A stretch of DNA of 64,000 bases from contig OZ020517.1 of NCBI GenBank assembly GCA_963971425.1, positions 29,592,668 through 29,656,667 on the forward strand. The letters run 5' to 3'. This document shows, piece after piece, positions 32,479-43,562 of this stretch. The notes beneath the pieces were generated by a model. It saw nothing but the letters and a program-made list of their open reading frames with translations, did no database searches and was not told the DNA's origin. Source of the DNA: Bryoerythrophyllum caledonicum. Lineage: Eukaryota; Streptophyta; Bryopsida; Pottiales; Pottiaceae. How positions within the stretch are numbered: position 1 is the first letter of the stretch; each line of letters starts with the position of its first letter. A program made the translations under genes and the position numbers.

Positions 32479-33968
32479 CTCCACTTAAGTTTACTTATCC
32501 ACACTTAATTCTTAAAGACTACACTGTTCTACACTTACTCGTACCACTTAGTTCTTAAGATCCCTGACTAGTTCTTAAGACTTCCTTCTCGGTCGTCTCC
32601 ATGTTCTTAAGAACACAGTCTCTGCCCTTTAGTTCTTAAGCACTCACTTACTCACTTAAGCCTGATTCTTAAGAACCTGCATTGTCTAGACCAATTCAGC
32701 CCTACCGTGTTCTTAAGTTTCTGTCTTTAAGACTTCCAGAACCGGGAGTGCATCTCATTGAATGCAAATATTGTCCCGTATTCTCACTTATACGAACCTT
32801 TAAGTCCAAGCCCTTAAACTTAAGGGTCTCCTGGTACTTAAGGTCTCAACCTTCATAAGATTATATATCCAAACTTGGACTTAAGATTCTTAAGTTTCTA
32901 TGTTTTCTTCTTAAGCCTTTCTTTGGGATTTGTTCCTTATTTTCTCTCTTATGATAGATTCTTAAATACTCACAACTTAGCCTACCTTAGAGAATCCCTT
33001 CTATTAAGGTTAGACTTAATGCTAATTTTTTGTATGCATAATATGACACTCTTGCCATGCATCAAGGTAGGCCACTCTTGATGTTTATTGCATAAATTGC
33101 ATTAACACGAATAAGATTTCCACTCTTATTATTATGATACTCAAGTTATGCTCACTCACACTTGAGATCTTCTTAAGTACTTATGCACCACACAGCTCAT
33201 GCACTAAGTCACTTAATTTCACATTATCTCCATTAATCTTCACACTCATGATTAATGCTCCAACACACACACACAGGGACCAAGGTCACACCCACGACCT
33301 TAGTAGTTAGGGTATTTCCCTAACTTATTCCATGAAGAATAAATATACAATGCATTCATGCATAGGAATTTAATCTATAATTAATATCTAATGCATGCAA
33401 TTGCATTTATACAACACACAATGTCAAATTTATTCAATGAAGTTCACATATTATTGCAATTATACATATGACTCAAGTCACACACAAGACTCTACACATG
33501 CAAGTTCAATAACAATTATATATTCATATATAAAATTAAATACTCTTACAACATTAAGAGTCATCAACTAGCTTTTTCACCTAAAGCTAGGGCTCACTCC
33601 AATCTTCCTCCAAGGAATTTCTATGGTAATGGCCAAGAATGCTAAAAATTCAAGTTAGTCATTCTACTCAACATCTAAGAGGTACAACTCTTGGAAAGAG
33701 GTTTTCCCTAGTATTAACCATTAAGATTAATTTCACTAAATCTTCACATCTCTTCATATCCATTCATGAAAAGGTGCACCCTACCCAAAGGGTGTGAGTT
33801 CAACCCTTTTCCCATTATTTCCTATTTCTTGGATATGAATAGGTACTTTCCAATTAATTAACTACTTAGTGTAAACTTAATCATTATTTTTTTAATTCTC
33901 TATATATCTCCAACCCTTTTTATACTTAATTTTCGGAAAAAATCTATTTTTGTCATTTTGGCTCTACA
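32479..33968 (-). repeat. LTR part shared with 13962-15451
   Basis: 1,490 bp, same length as the left copy, with about ten substitutions noticed by eye. It carries the same CTTAAG cluster at 32500-32900. Confidence 0.88.
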
Positions 33969-34604
33969 CAACTGTCTCAAGCACGATAGAACACTTAGTA
34001 CAGAGGAGCCTATTGAACGATCAAGAGGGCATGACAGTGGTGTAGGAGATATAGGAGGATACGATGTCGGTGTGGTAGTCTTAGGTGGACACGACATAGG
34101 AGTGGTAATCGGAGGGGGACAAGACGATGGGGTAGAAAACTTTGGCTGACAACTTGTTTGAGCGGGGGATTCATCATCCGAGGACATGATCACTACGCTC
34201 TTCGTACCAAGTTCAACTTTGACTCTAACTCGAGCTAGGAGTGGAGTGTGCATGCTGCATGACGATGATCTATGAAGAGTATGGACATGGGTTGGGGTAG
34301 AGATTGCAGAATCTAAGAGTCCATATACCCAATTCTGTCCTGGGGGAAGTTTTCACACTCTCTGCGATCCCAGGTCCAAAACGTGCTGCATAGCGATAGT
34401 ATGAGTGAGCTGCGAGGTTGCCTTGTCGTAGACTTCTTCCTCAATGTAGATATTGTCCTGCAAGAAAGAAAATCTGAGATTCAATAACATGGAAGTCACC
34501 GATGCAACGCCGTCACTATCTAAACGACAAGTAAGTCACACGTCTACGCCACTGGCACGAAGGAAAACAAGTGAAGACGCTCGAGCCTGGGAAGAAGAAG
34601 CCAT
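33969..34604 (-). pseudogene. Two-exon proline-rich gene cut by element 2
   Basis: Exon 1, 34542-34604, starts at ATG (MASSSQARAS, 21 codons). An intron runs 34541-34458 (GTGTGAC…TTCTTGCAG), and exon 2 runs from 34457 to the LTR edge at 33969. Exon 2 opens with DNIYIEEEVYDKATSQL, has one in-frame TGA after GSQRV, then TPSSCPPP/TTPMSCPP/TPTSYPP repeats of about 9 residues. The frame then runs into the LTR, so the C-terminus is missing. I do not recognise the protein. It could be a host gene or part of another transposon. Confidence 0.55.
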
Positions 34605-36247
34605 GACGAGGAAATGAGAGGATGTAAGTGTGTGTGATGCAAGCGAAATTGGTTGGCTCAAATACTGACCTTGGCAGTGTTGTGACAAGATTAAACTAAT
34701 AGAAAGAGTTTCTAGAGAACGGCGCACGCATAAAATTAGGGAGAACTTTAAATACAATTTTGGAGAATAGTCATTCTAATGCAATGGAATTAGTTGACGG
34801 CGTGATATATATGTATATAGAGTTTAGCAACGAGGCATAGCCTAAATAGTGCACGATTCGGATTGTTTAATAGAAGTGGGTGGTGAAAGTTGTATGGAAG
34901 TGTTAGATAATTTAACATCACCACATATTAGAGTCCTTATAAAGAAGGCCTCCGTCTTGACGTAAATTTGACTAAAACTAGTATATAGAGCGTTGTGCTT
35001 TTAAAAGCAGGCAAGTCCTATTGGGGCACGATATCTACACACAAAGCGAGGAGAAGGGCAGTAAATCGCGTGCCAAGAGTTTGGAAGTCTACATTATTAA
35101 GTTGATGCTAGGAACGAGTTGTGTGGGAAAGTCCATTTAGATCAGATGCCGAAGAGGAAGAAACGGGCGGCCCAATTCTCTACCTCGAAACAACTGAAGG
35201 CGTCACAGGAGTCGCGAATGCGGAGGTACGCGGGCTTAGAGGGTACAACTAGAATATTAGGTCCGGAGTTTGCGAAGCTGGACGTAGTGACAATGTTGAG
35301 GCGGAGAGGGAAAGCAGCGGCTGATAAGGAGCAGGAGGTTCAAGTTTCGATGGACGATGCGCGTGTTTCAAAAACGCAGGTATACGCTTGTTTAGTAGTG
35401 AGGGAGTAATTGAAAATGCATCTTCTGAGAGGGTCATGCGTGTCCCATGAGTTCGTTTTTAGAAAGCTATCATTTAAAACGATGCATTTGATAGAAAGTG
35501 ACTTGGTTGAATTGCAAAGAATCCTCTTGATGGGGGGAGGGGATTAGACTTTGACGGCTTTAGTAGAGGACAATTATGATGTATGATGGATTACAATGTC
35601 GATGCGATTGGTAATGAGTAATATGATGTTAAGGTGAGGAAGGTGGTAAGTATGATTAAGGACAAGTTGGGTAGTGGCCAAATATGATGATGAAGTAGTA
35701 AGTAATGCCGATTGCTTGACTTGTAAGCAAAGTCGAAATGATGAGTCTTAGACATAATGGAGACATGTGTACTCTCTAATGACGGCTTGAGTTGCGACCA
35801 ATGCTGACGGCTCTCCCATGGTACGTCTAATTAGAAGCCTTAAGAAATGACGGTTGTGTGAGATGGGTTGTGAAATTAATTATTGGCTTGTTGATGGAAG
35901 GGTTGTGGTCATCATGAGTTCTTGAATTGGACGAGTTGGGTAGTGGCGGAGGTTGACGGCTCTCTCCAACCATAGTTATAAGTAGAGCGACCTCTAATGT
36001 ATATCTTCTTTCATTTGTGCAACCTTGGGAGTCTTAGGTTTTCCAGTCGATAATATTGGTTTGCAAGTTCCAGCGTTCTAGTGTAGAGCGATGCCGAGAA
36101 GTTCTGTGTTAGAGGGGGCGCCGAAGTGTTCTATGCAGGTAATTGTAGACATGATTAGGAGAGACGGAATGATTAGGGTTTATAGGAAACTGCGAGTCAA
36201 GGAACTGTGAGGTGTTTCGAAGAGAACTCTTGTGAAGAGGATACGAT
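34605..36247. other. Upstream region with possible short exons
   Basis: Mostly non-coding. A plausible exon at 35147-35379 encodes MPKRKKRAAQF… (basic, ends at CAG|GTATAC). A short one at 36092-36139 encodes MPRSSVLEGAPK and ends at CAG|GTAATT. Either could be a 5' exon of the gene at 36248. Between them I see no other signal. The start at 34604 (minus) and these exons (plus) would be divergent. Confidence 0.35.
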
Positions 36248-37927
36248 ATGTTGCTAACATCAGAATTCATGGAATTGAAGATGGATGAAGAAGAAGCTCC
36301 CGACGATCCGGTATTGTGCACGGCAAGTGGCCGCGAGATGGTGCCAGTCGGTGGAGAGAACGCGCATGAAGTCGGTGTGGAAGTCGCGCACGAAGCTGGA
36401 GGCGAGGGTTTGACGATGGCCATGCTCGACGCTGAAGAAGTCCAAGACAGAGGCGGCAGAGACGAGGCGGGACCTGGAGGCGTTAACGTAGCGGAGAAGG
36501 ATGTTGTATAGACAGTGACCGAAAGTGGAGGCGAAGATGAGCAAGAGGCTGGCGAGGGACGTGATGATTCAGAAAAAGGCGACGAAGAGGAGAGCGACGA
36601 AGATGACGATCTCGACAAGATAGACGAGGAGGCAGAGAGCGAGGAGAAAGCAGGAAGTGAAGCGCAGGCGGATAGCGATGTAGCCGCTGCCGGCGAGGCC
36701 CTTGTCGACCTTGGCTTATCCGACTCAAGCAAGGACATCGATGTCGGGAGAGGGTCAAGGAAGAAGGGCAAACGCAAGAGCAAGAAGAAGGAGAAGAAGG
36801 AGGCTACGCCAGACCTTGACGACGACCTCGGCCAGGATCCGGATGCCTCTATAGAGCAAGTAACGGAGCGAATTGGAATCGTGTACCACCCTGATGCATT
36901 TGCGGCGATCAACCTAATGCGGCGACTCCCGATGGGTAAATTCTCACATATTTGAATTCCTTTGTGCCGCATGATTCCAATGCAGAAGCTTCGAAAAGTG
37001 CACATAATCGAGAAGCAAAAGATGATGGCGGGGTTTGCTCATGGGTATCGAGATGGTGACACCTCCTTCTACCTTACGGTGACTGGCAAGGAAGGAATTG
37101 AGCGGCCTGTTGATGACGCGATTTTGAATTCTTGGTCCTCAGACTGAAAAACCTTGAACGAAGAATTTGAGTCCGAGTTGGCTGACGACGAAGACCTAAA
37201 GCATCTGAGTGGGAAGATGTTGTTCATCTACGACGGCAACCACCGGTACGAGGCGTGGAAAGAGTACATCGACACGAAGAAAGCTGGTGATACAGAATTT
37301 GTTAAAAAGAACGGGAGGCCGTTCTGCATTATACTTGACATTACACCAAATGGGTATCCACGAATACTTTCAGCGATGCACGCCGTCAACAAGTAAGTGT
37401 CTTTCTAAAGTTGCAAGGTTTGCAAGCTCATTAGGTTTTACTGCTAATGACCGCTGTTTTGTTAGGGCAAACAAGACAAACCATGTCGTTACGAATGTCA
37501 TGCACCAACTTGACCGGGTGCATTTATATAGCACTCGGCCACTAGAGTACTACAAAGACTTGATTCCGCCTCATCGCTATGAAATGTGCGTGAAGAAGCC
37601 AAGCACTACGTGGTACCCGATTCCCGCTTCTCAGATGGTAAAAGTGCTATTCCAGGTATTTCTCGTTCCTTACAATCTTACATCTTACAAATTTCAATTA
37701 GGAGCTCATACTTGCTTAGCGCGTTCTTGCAGGACGAGTTACATGAAACCGCAGTAAAAGAGCGACTCGCGTATCTAGCAGAGACTCTAGAGGACGAGCA
37801 GACTGGACGAGGTATGCAAGATTATATGGAAGGCCAGGTCCGTCTGAAGCATGATAAGCTGACAAAGAGGTTTGGCAAGCTTGCTGGAGTGGCAAACCCA
37901 GCTAACGGAGAGAGCTTTCTTGACGAG

Positions 37928-38773
37928 GTAACCATACAAACATCCGTTAATCATCATTTATGAAAGTAATTTAGAATCAAATTAGTTTTAAAAAAATTCT
38001 AAATATTTACAACAAACTAGGACCCATAGTACATTATTAGGCTTTCCATTAGACTACTAGGCTTTATCTGAAATGAATTCCATGTTTAGTGAACTGCAAG
38101 GACCACCCCGTGCTAATCCCGACATCGATCCCGTGATGGTACCCGGTGTTGCCCAGGTACCACCAGGAGTACCCTCTTGTTACGAGAGGGTACTCCTAGT
38201 GGTACCTGGGCGACACCGGGTACTCTCTTTGGATCGGGTGGATAACTTAGTTTAGTATCACCTAGTTCCGAGAGGGTACCTGGCATTACCCGGATACTAC
38301 TGGGAGTACCTTCTCGTAACGAGAGGGTACTTTTAGTGGGATCCGGGTGACGCCGGGTACCCTCTCGGAATTGGATGTGACAATTGCACGTCGTCCTTGC
38401 TCAAATTTAAGTACGAGAGGGTACTATTGGTGGTACTCGAGCGACACCGGGTACCAACTCGAGCTCGTGAGAGGACCACCCGGACGAGTCCCCTCTTGAT
38501 TCTGAGAGGGTACCCGGCGTGGTCTGGGTATCATCCAGCATACCCTCTCGTTACGAGAGGGTATGTTGTGTGGTACCCAGTACACGCCGGGTACCACCGA
38601 AGTGCCTAGAGAACATCTTAATCGTGTTGTCTGGGTGCAAGTATCAGCTGCTTGTGACGTCGAAAAACTAACTTCTCTTGATATGACTTGAATTTTTTCC
38701 TTTTTCTTTGGTGTTGTGACATAATCAAACACAAGGCGGTACTAATTTTGTGTCTTTTTGTGTAACGAAACAG
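37928..38773 (+). other. 846-bp intron carrying hairpin repeats
   Basis: Bounded by GAG|GTAACC and ACAG|GTTCG. Flanking exons are in open frames with related composition. It is about ten times longer than the neighbouring introns (73-77 bp). The excess is the hairpin block at 38138-38595. Confidence 0.65.
38138..38595. repeat. Three successive long imperfect hairpins with a GAGAGGGTAC core
   Basis: Hairpin 1 arms are 38139-38177 and 38185-38223 (37 of 39 pairs by eye). Hairpin 2 arms are 38268-38316 and 38320-38368. Hairpin 3 arms are 38502-38550 and 38554-38595. Each turns at a GTTACGAG- or CGTAACGAG-like loop and ends near GAGAGGGTACC. They are related to each other, like small palindromic MITEs or a dispersed satellite unit. 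Confidence 0.85.
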
Positions 38774-39671
38774 GTTCGAAAGAACTACAACTGGCATAAC
38801 TTGGACCGAGTGGAGATGGGCCTTGAGAAGCTTCAGCTCGTGGCCACAACAGTTGTTCCCTCCAAGTACAAGGTCATGTGGCTGAGGATGTGGAACGAGT
38901 CGGGCTTTCGGCAAAAACAGAATCACTTTCCTGAGTATCCTTGCTCTGAAGCGGACCTTAAGAAGTTTTTGGCACGATCGGTCTTCTATGTGTGGGTACG
39001 TCTAGTTACTGCTTGTGATATTCTTCTTGTATTCTCATGTATTCATCACGCATTCTTGTTCATCTATTACAGCTTCAGGAGGATCTCGGGCCAAAGATGG
39101 ATGATCTCCTAGGCAACCTGGAGTTGAACCCCCATCCGAGGGAGCAGCCACTATCTTGGATGGAGTACTTGGCGATGTGGAAGCTCCGCTTGTAGGACCA
39201 TGCGTACAATAGCCACTTTCTGGCAGAGTCTCCATTCACTCGACTGTCGAAATGGGAGGACGTCAAGGATCGCGGAGATATCGCAAACTCGGTTTGCCTA
39301 TCGATATATCAAGCATGAGCTCCTTGGAAAAGGTGCAATATCCTCTCTTCCACTATGGATGCACACGGCGTACTCAACGTCGTTCAGCTCTTGTTTGTAC
39401 TCTCCGTATCAATTGTCGTTGTTTCTGTTAGATCATCGCAAGGACTGCTACTGGTATGTTGAATGTCACAAGAACTACTGTCATGAGGAGGAGCTATTCA
39501 TGAAGGAGGGGCACGGTCCTCTAAATGACATCAAGGAGGACGTCCCGGAGAAGGCTGACATAGCGAAGGATAAGAAGAAGAGCTCGAAGCCAATGAGCCC
39601 AAACACAAGACGTCTGCAAGCCAAAAAGAAGGCTAAGGAGCGACGTGCTAAGATGAGGAAGGCCAGGGTTG

Positions 39672-39742
39672 TCAGGACGCTCGACGTCCCTAATTTGCGG
39701 ACGTCTGGACGGAGGACGTCTTTGGGCCTATCAGGACGTCCG
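39672..39742. repeat. GGACGTC-rich segment
   Basis: Five GACGTC palindromes in about 70 bp (GACGTCC, GGACGTCT and similar), lying in the last coding part of the upstream gene and just before the gap. The composition shift suggests a repeat that also defeated assembly. Confidence 0.6.
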
Positions 39743-39799
39743 GTGACATAACGAGTTTTGTCAGTTTACCCGGAGTAAGTAGCCGTCCGTAGGCCCGGC

Positions 39800-39999
39800 N
39801 NNNNNNNNNNNNNNNNNNNNNNNNNNNNNNNNNNNNNNNNNNNNNNNNNNNNNNNNNNNNNNNNNNNNNNNNNNNNNNNNNNNNNNNNNNNNNNNNNNNN
39901 NNNNNNNNNNNNNNNNNNNNNNNNNNNNNNNNNNNNNNNNNNNNNNNNNNNNNNNNNNNNNNNNNNNNNNNNNNNNNNNNNNNNNNNNNNNNNNNNNNN
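39800..39999. other. Assembly gap (200 N)
   Basis: Exactly 200 Ns, so the true length is probably unknown. The last bases before it (GCCGTCCGTAGGCCCGGC) belong to the GC-rich palindrome class seen at 47905-48055 and 51895-52130. Confidence 0.98.
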
Positions 40000-40112
40000 G
40001 TAATCATCGAGTTTGGAAGTCTTGAATATCAGAGTTTCTTTCGGAACTCCTGATATTTCTTCCACATACTACCTATCACGTTTGTTCATTTGTCGAGACT
40101 ACACCCATCAGA

Positions 40113-43048
40113 ATGGCCACCAAACCTTGGTCTCCTTGGTATATCAAAATCACTAAAGTACAAGGCAGGAAGACCGACTCCGTCCGATGCAATCTTTGTC
40201 ACCGCATTTTTGCAAGAAAGCTAGAACGATAGCTAAATCATCTCGGGTACGAAGAACTCCCTGGCAAGCGCAATAGCGGAGTTGGCCTCTGCACCAAATT
40301 GACACCCCACGTACAGACTTTGTTTAAAAATTGTCGTGGCCACTACCCGAAACACAATGGAGAACTTTTCTCTGAACATTGCCCCACCTTCCACGACTTC
40401 ACCAAACAAGGGAGTGTAGGTGCCACGTTCCCTAGATTGGTGAGGCAATCCGTGCTCAAAGAGGGCTTTCAAGGAGTGGAGCGGCGGGAGCTAGTCAGCT
40501 AGACAAAGTGTGGGCGAAGTTTTTCTACGAAGCAAACGTGTCGTTTGCTATAGCACGGAATGCTGAATTCAACAAAGCCGTGTTGAAGACTGCCTCTTTC
40601 AAAAAACCATATGTCCCACCCTCTTACCATGACATTTGATCAAGGTTGTTGGGACAAGCGAAAGCTGATTTGGAAGCACAACTCAATAAAAGATTGTTCG
40701 AGAGTGTTCGGAAGTATGGAGGAACTCTAGCCATAGATGGGTGGACATCTGTGACTAGTCGCCCTTTGTGCAATGCAATGCTCGTGTCTCCCGTTTGAGA
40801 GCTCTTTTTGGGAGCTGTAGATACTACGGGCAAAGAAAAGAATGTTGCGTACTTGGCATCCATCATGTTCAAGTTCATTGAACAAGTTGGCCCCCACAAC
40901 ATTGTTCAGGTGTGTACTGACAATGCTCTAGTCATGCTCAATACCTCAGCATTGGTCGTCGAGAAATATCCACCCATATACATTCAACGATGTGCCGCGC
41001 ATGTCATGGACTTATTGTTGGAGGACTGGGGGAAGGCTACGTGGGTAAAAGAAACTCTCGAGAAGGCCAAGTTCCTGGTTAAGTTTGTCAAGAATCGGCA
41101 AATGCCCCTCGCCGTGTTTCGTAAACACGAGGCGAAGTTCAGCCTATTGCTTCCCAGGCAAACAAGATTTGCATGTAATTTCATAATGATAGATCGCCTG
41201 CTGAAGGTCAAGGAATCATTGGAACAAACCGTAGTTGATCCTGAATGGCGGGCATATGCCTCCAAGAAATCACTCTCGGCTAGAGATAAAGTAGTCATCT
41301 CTCGAGCCATCAAAAGAGTGGTTCTAGATGAGCGTTTCTGGGAGCGGTGCACGAACTTCCACGGGATGGTAGCCCCTGTAGTGTATGCACTTCGGGAATT
41401 CGATGCCAAGGAACCTTGCATGCCCAAGGTTTTGCACATCCTTCGCGACCTCGAGAAGCATGTCCCTAGCCTAATGAACCATTCTGTCTTGATAGCGATT
41501 TAGCGTTCATTGCTGAGGACGAGTTCTATGCACGGAAACGGATGATGACCACGGATTTACATTCCGCCGGTGCACTTCTCAATCCTTATTTACTCCATGA
41601 CAAAGAGTTGGCTGATGATCCGGATGTCATCACGGCATGCAAACGAGTACTACAAAAGCTATGTGATCCTAAAATTTACCCGGACGTGGTGAACAAGTTC
41701 CTCGCATTTCAAAACAAGGATGTACCATTCCATGACATGTTGGATCCTAAGGACCAAAATATTCTCAGTATGCTTGGTGGGATTTTGAAGGTGCTTGTGG
41801 AAAGCTCCTTGCACCAATTGCAAAGAGAATACTAGCGCAGACAGTGTCATCTTCTTCTTGCGAACGCAATTGGAGTAGCTACTCTTTCGTCCATGATAAG
41901 AAACGGAATCGGTTATTACCGGGAAGGGTTGATGACTTGGTCTTTGTGTATACGAACTCGAAGTTGCTTGCGAATACAAAGTTGACGGATGAGAAGAGGT
42001 GGTACGCGGAGAACTTGGATTTAGAGGATCCACAACCACGTGAGTCGGATCACCCGGACTACTCTGACGATTCAAGCACCGGTGCCCTTGTCAATTACGA
42101 TGCAGAGCATCTAGACAATGACATCGACAGCAGCCCTTCTCAACGTATGGATCATACTCACGACGCCCCAATCACCGAGTAGGATTTTGTCGATGACGAC
42201 GTTTTTGCAGAGAAAGAAGATGACTTCTTGCCCATAGCGCGGTACTTGAATGGAGACTGCATGGTCAATAGCAAAAATATCCTTCGTCGTGACTGACTCC
42301 GCTTCCGGAAGACACGAAGGACAAGGGAGGAGAAGATTTATCATCCTCACGTACAACGGCACTACACGGGCAAAAAACTCAAAGGTCCTCAGTGAAGAGT
42401 GTTGAGGAAGGCGTCCACGGTCTCGCACTTGCGGAGAACCGCGAGCAAACAACGAAAGAGCCAATCCTAGATGACACGGTTGTTCTCGGGGAGAAAACTA
42501 TGGAGGGCAGTACTTACGGCGGTATACGGAGTCCCATTCACGTTACGGAGAAGAAGGCATCCTTTTCTAAGGATCAACCGTCCTTGCAAGGTCGCGAGTC
42601 GTGGTCTCTATTTGCAACCCCTCTTGCAACGATCACTACAACCAATTTGAAATCCTCCCACGGTTAGGTGTCTCTTTCAAAACATGTGCGACCCCGAACG
42701 CCGCAACGCCAATCCGATGGCCTACCTAGTGATGGCGATATACCTCTGTCTAAGCTCTTCATACATCACCCCGAGGTTCAGGGAGGTTTAGGGTTACAAC
42801 CTAGGCGGCCTACAAACGACACGAAGAAACGTAAAGCTCCCATGCATCCATTTCTTCGCACCCGACCTAGTAATCCCATTGATGTCATTGGAACTTGTAA
42901 GAGATTCAAAACCATTAAAACATTGTCGATCAAACGGAGAATCAAACAAGAACCCGCCACGGATAATGAAGACGATCCTTCGGGATCTAGTGTAGCTGAA
43001 ATCAAAGATGACAGCGATTACGAACTTCCTACCGACGTGAATGAGTAG
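40113..43048 (+). pseudogene. hAT-family transposase, degenerate
   Basis: Starts MATKPWSPWY with a BED-type finger (CNLC…LNHLG), interrupted by TAG at 40230. A DUF659-like core follows (GGTLAIDGWTS, CTDNALVM, YIQRCAAHVMDLLLED, 40700-41500). The hAT dimerisation region is at 41850-42000 (SSSSCERNWS, KKRNRLLPGR, DLVFVYTN). The tail is acidic and basic in turn and ends ELPTDVNE-TAG. In-frame stops include 40230, 40636 and 40797 (TGA), 41833, 42180 and 42665; frame changes lie near 40460 and 41500. Family role: binding the element ends and cut-and-paste. This copy cannot make an intact protein. Confidence 0.82.
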
Positions 43049-43562
43049 GAAAATTGGCCCATTTACGTAGTATGCGTTCGCCGCACTTATTTTGTTTGTA
43101 AATAGTGTAGTTCGAGTTTAGGGTACTTTATAGTCGTTCTGCGTATGCATTAAAAGCTTCTATTGTCTCAATCGATTCTTGGATTTATTCCGAATATCAA
43201 TAAAGTTTTTTCATATATGCACAAGTTTTACATCCATCTCTTTTGCTATTCTATTGTCTTGTGTTTTGGGTATGGATTTAGTCATCCCATACGAAATGAC
43301 TTAAACATGACATTCTTGTTGTATGCCGAATGTAATTCGAGTTTGCAAACTTCTATTCATTTCACTGCTTTGCATCCACCTGATGCACCACAATATTTCT
43401 AACACCCACGTACAATTAAAGAATTAACAAGTTGACAAAATATATTACAAATTGTAGACCTTTATTTCAAAAAATATGCCCCACCACGGCTTGCTTCCAA
43501 CTTCTTGCCACACCATTCCTTAAACAACAACTACGCTAAGCTTTCCATTCATCTACCACATT
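43049..43562. other. Convergent intergenic region
   Basis: Holds the facing 3' ends of the hAT gene and the RING gene. It is AT-rich with AATAAA-like words (43198 plus strand AATAAAG; 43469 minus strand AAATAAAG), suitable for poly(A) signals. No supported gene. Confidence 0.5.

Larger units (their letters stand above)
13962..33968 (-). mobile_element. Element 2: giant Ty3/gypsy-like LTR retrotransposon with extra ORFs
   Basis: Direct repeats 13962-15451 and 32479-33968 are both 1,490 bp with about ten differences by eye. The right LTR extends left to 31042. There TGTAGAG on the plus strand mirrors the CTCTACA at 33968, and a run of A and a primer-site-like sequence follow. Minus-strand order: LTR, PBS, ORFs A-D, gag with four zinc knuckles, protease, RT, RNase H, integrase, a gap of about 1.5 kb, a roughly 1,100-codon extra ORF, about 2.4 kb of non-coding DNA, LTR. 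Its visible length of 20 kb is at the Ogre scale, but the content differs. The left LTR is interrupted by element 1. Confidence 0.82.
31042..33968 (-). repeat. Right LTR of element 2 (5' LTR) containing an inserted TTAA element
   Basis: The ends are TGTAGAG (31042) and CTCTACA (33968), a perfect 7-bp terminal inversion. Removing the 923-bp insertion at 31405-32327 and one TTAA leaves an LTR of 2.0 kb. The 32479-33968 part matches the left LTR; 31042-32478 has no partner here because element 1 cut the left copy. Confidence 0.78.
36248..39751 (+). pseudogene. Decayed multi-exon gene with DGNHR (ParB/sulfiredoxin-like?) motif
   Basis: Exons 36248-37392, 37466-37655, 37733-37927, 38774-38995, 39073-39332 and 39432-39751 join at GT-AG introns; the phases at 37393/37466 and 37656/37733 were checked. 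Stops inside: TAG 36509, TGA 36953, TGA 37145, TAG near 39193, TGA near 39314, plus one frame change before the last exon. An acidic N-terminus and a KKGKRKSKKKEKK stretch lead to HIIEKQKM and LFIYDGNHRYEAW, whose G-x-H-R-x-x-A pattern recalls ParB/sulfiredoxin-like folds. The middle is helical; the C-terminus has CYWYVECHKNYCHEE and a Lys/Arg tail. Function unknown; gene of a transposon or a host duplicate. Confidence 0.6.

Noticed and set aside
36109..37005. Long Ser-rich minus-strand frame
   Set aside because: Antisense of the acidic/lysine-rich exon; serine-rich composition is what the complement of GAN/AAG-rich coding gives.
36248..39751. Bacterial contamination suggested by the ParB-like motif
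   Set aside because: GT-AG introns with consistent phases and flanking plant transposons make a eukaryotic origin much more likely.
39690..40065. Frames spanning the N run
   Set aside because: They consist mostly of unknown bases in the gap.
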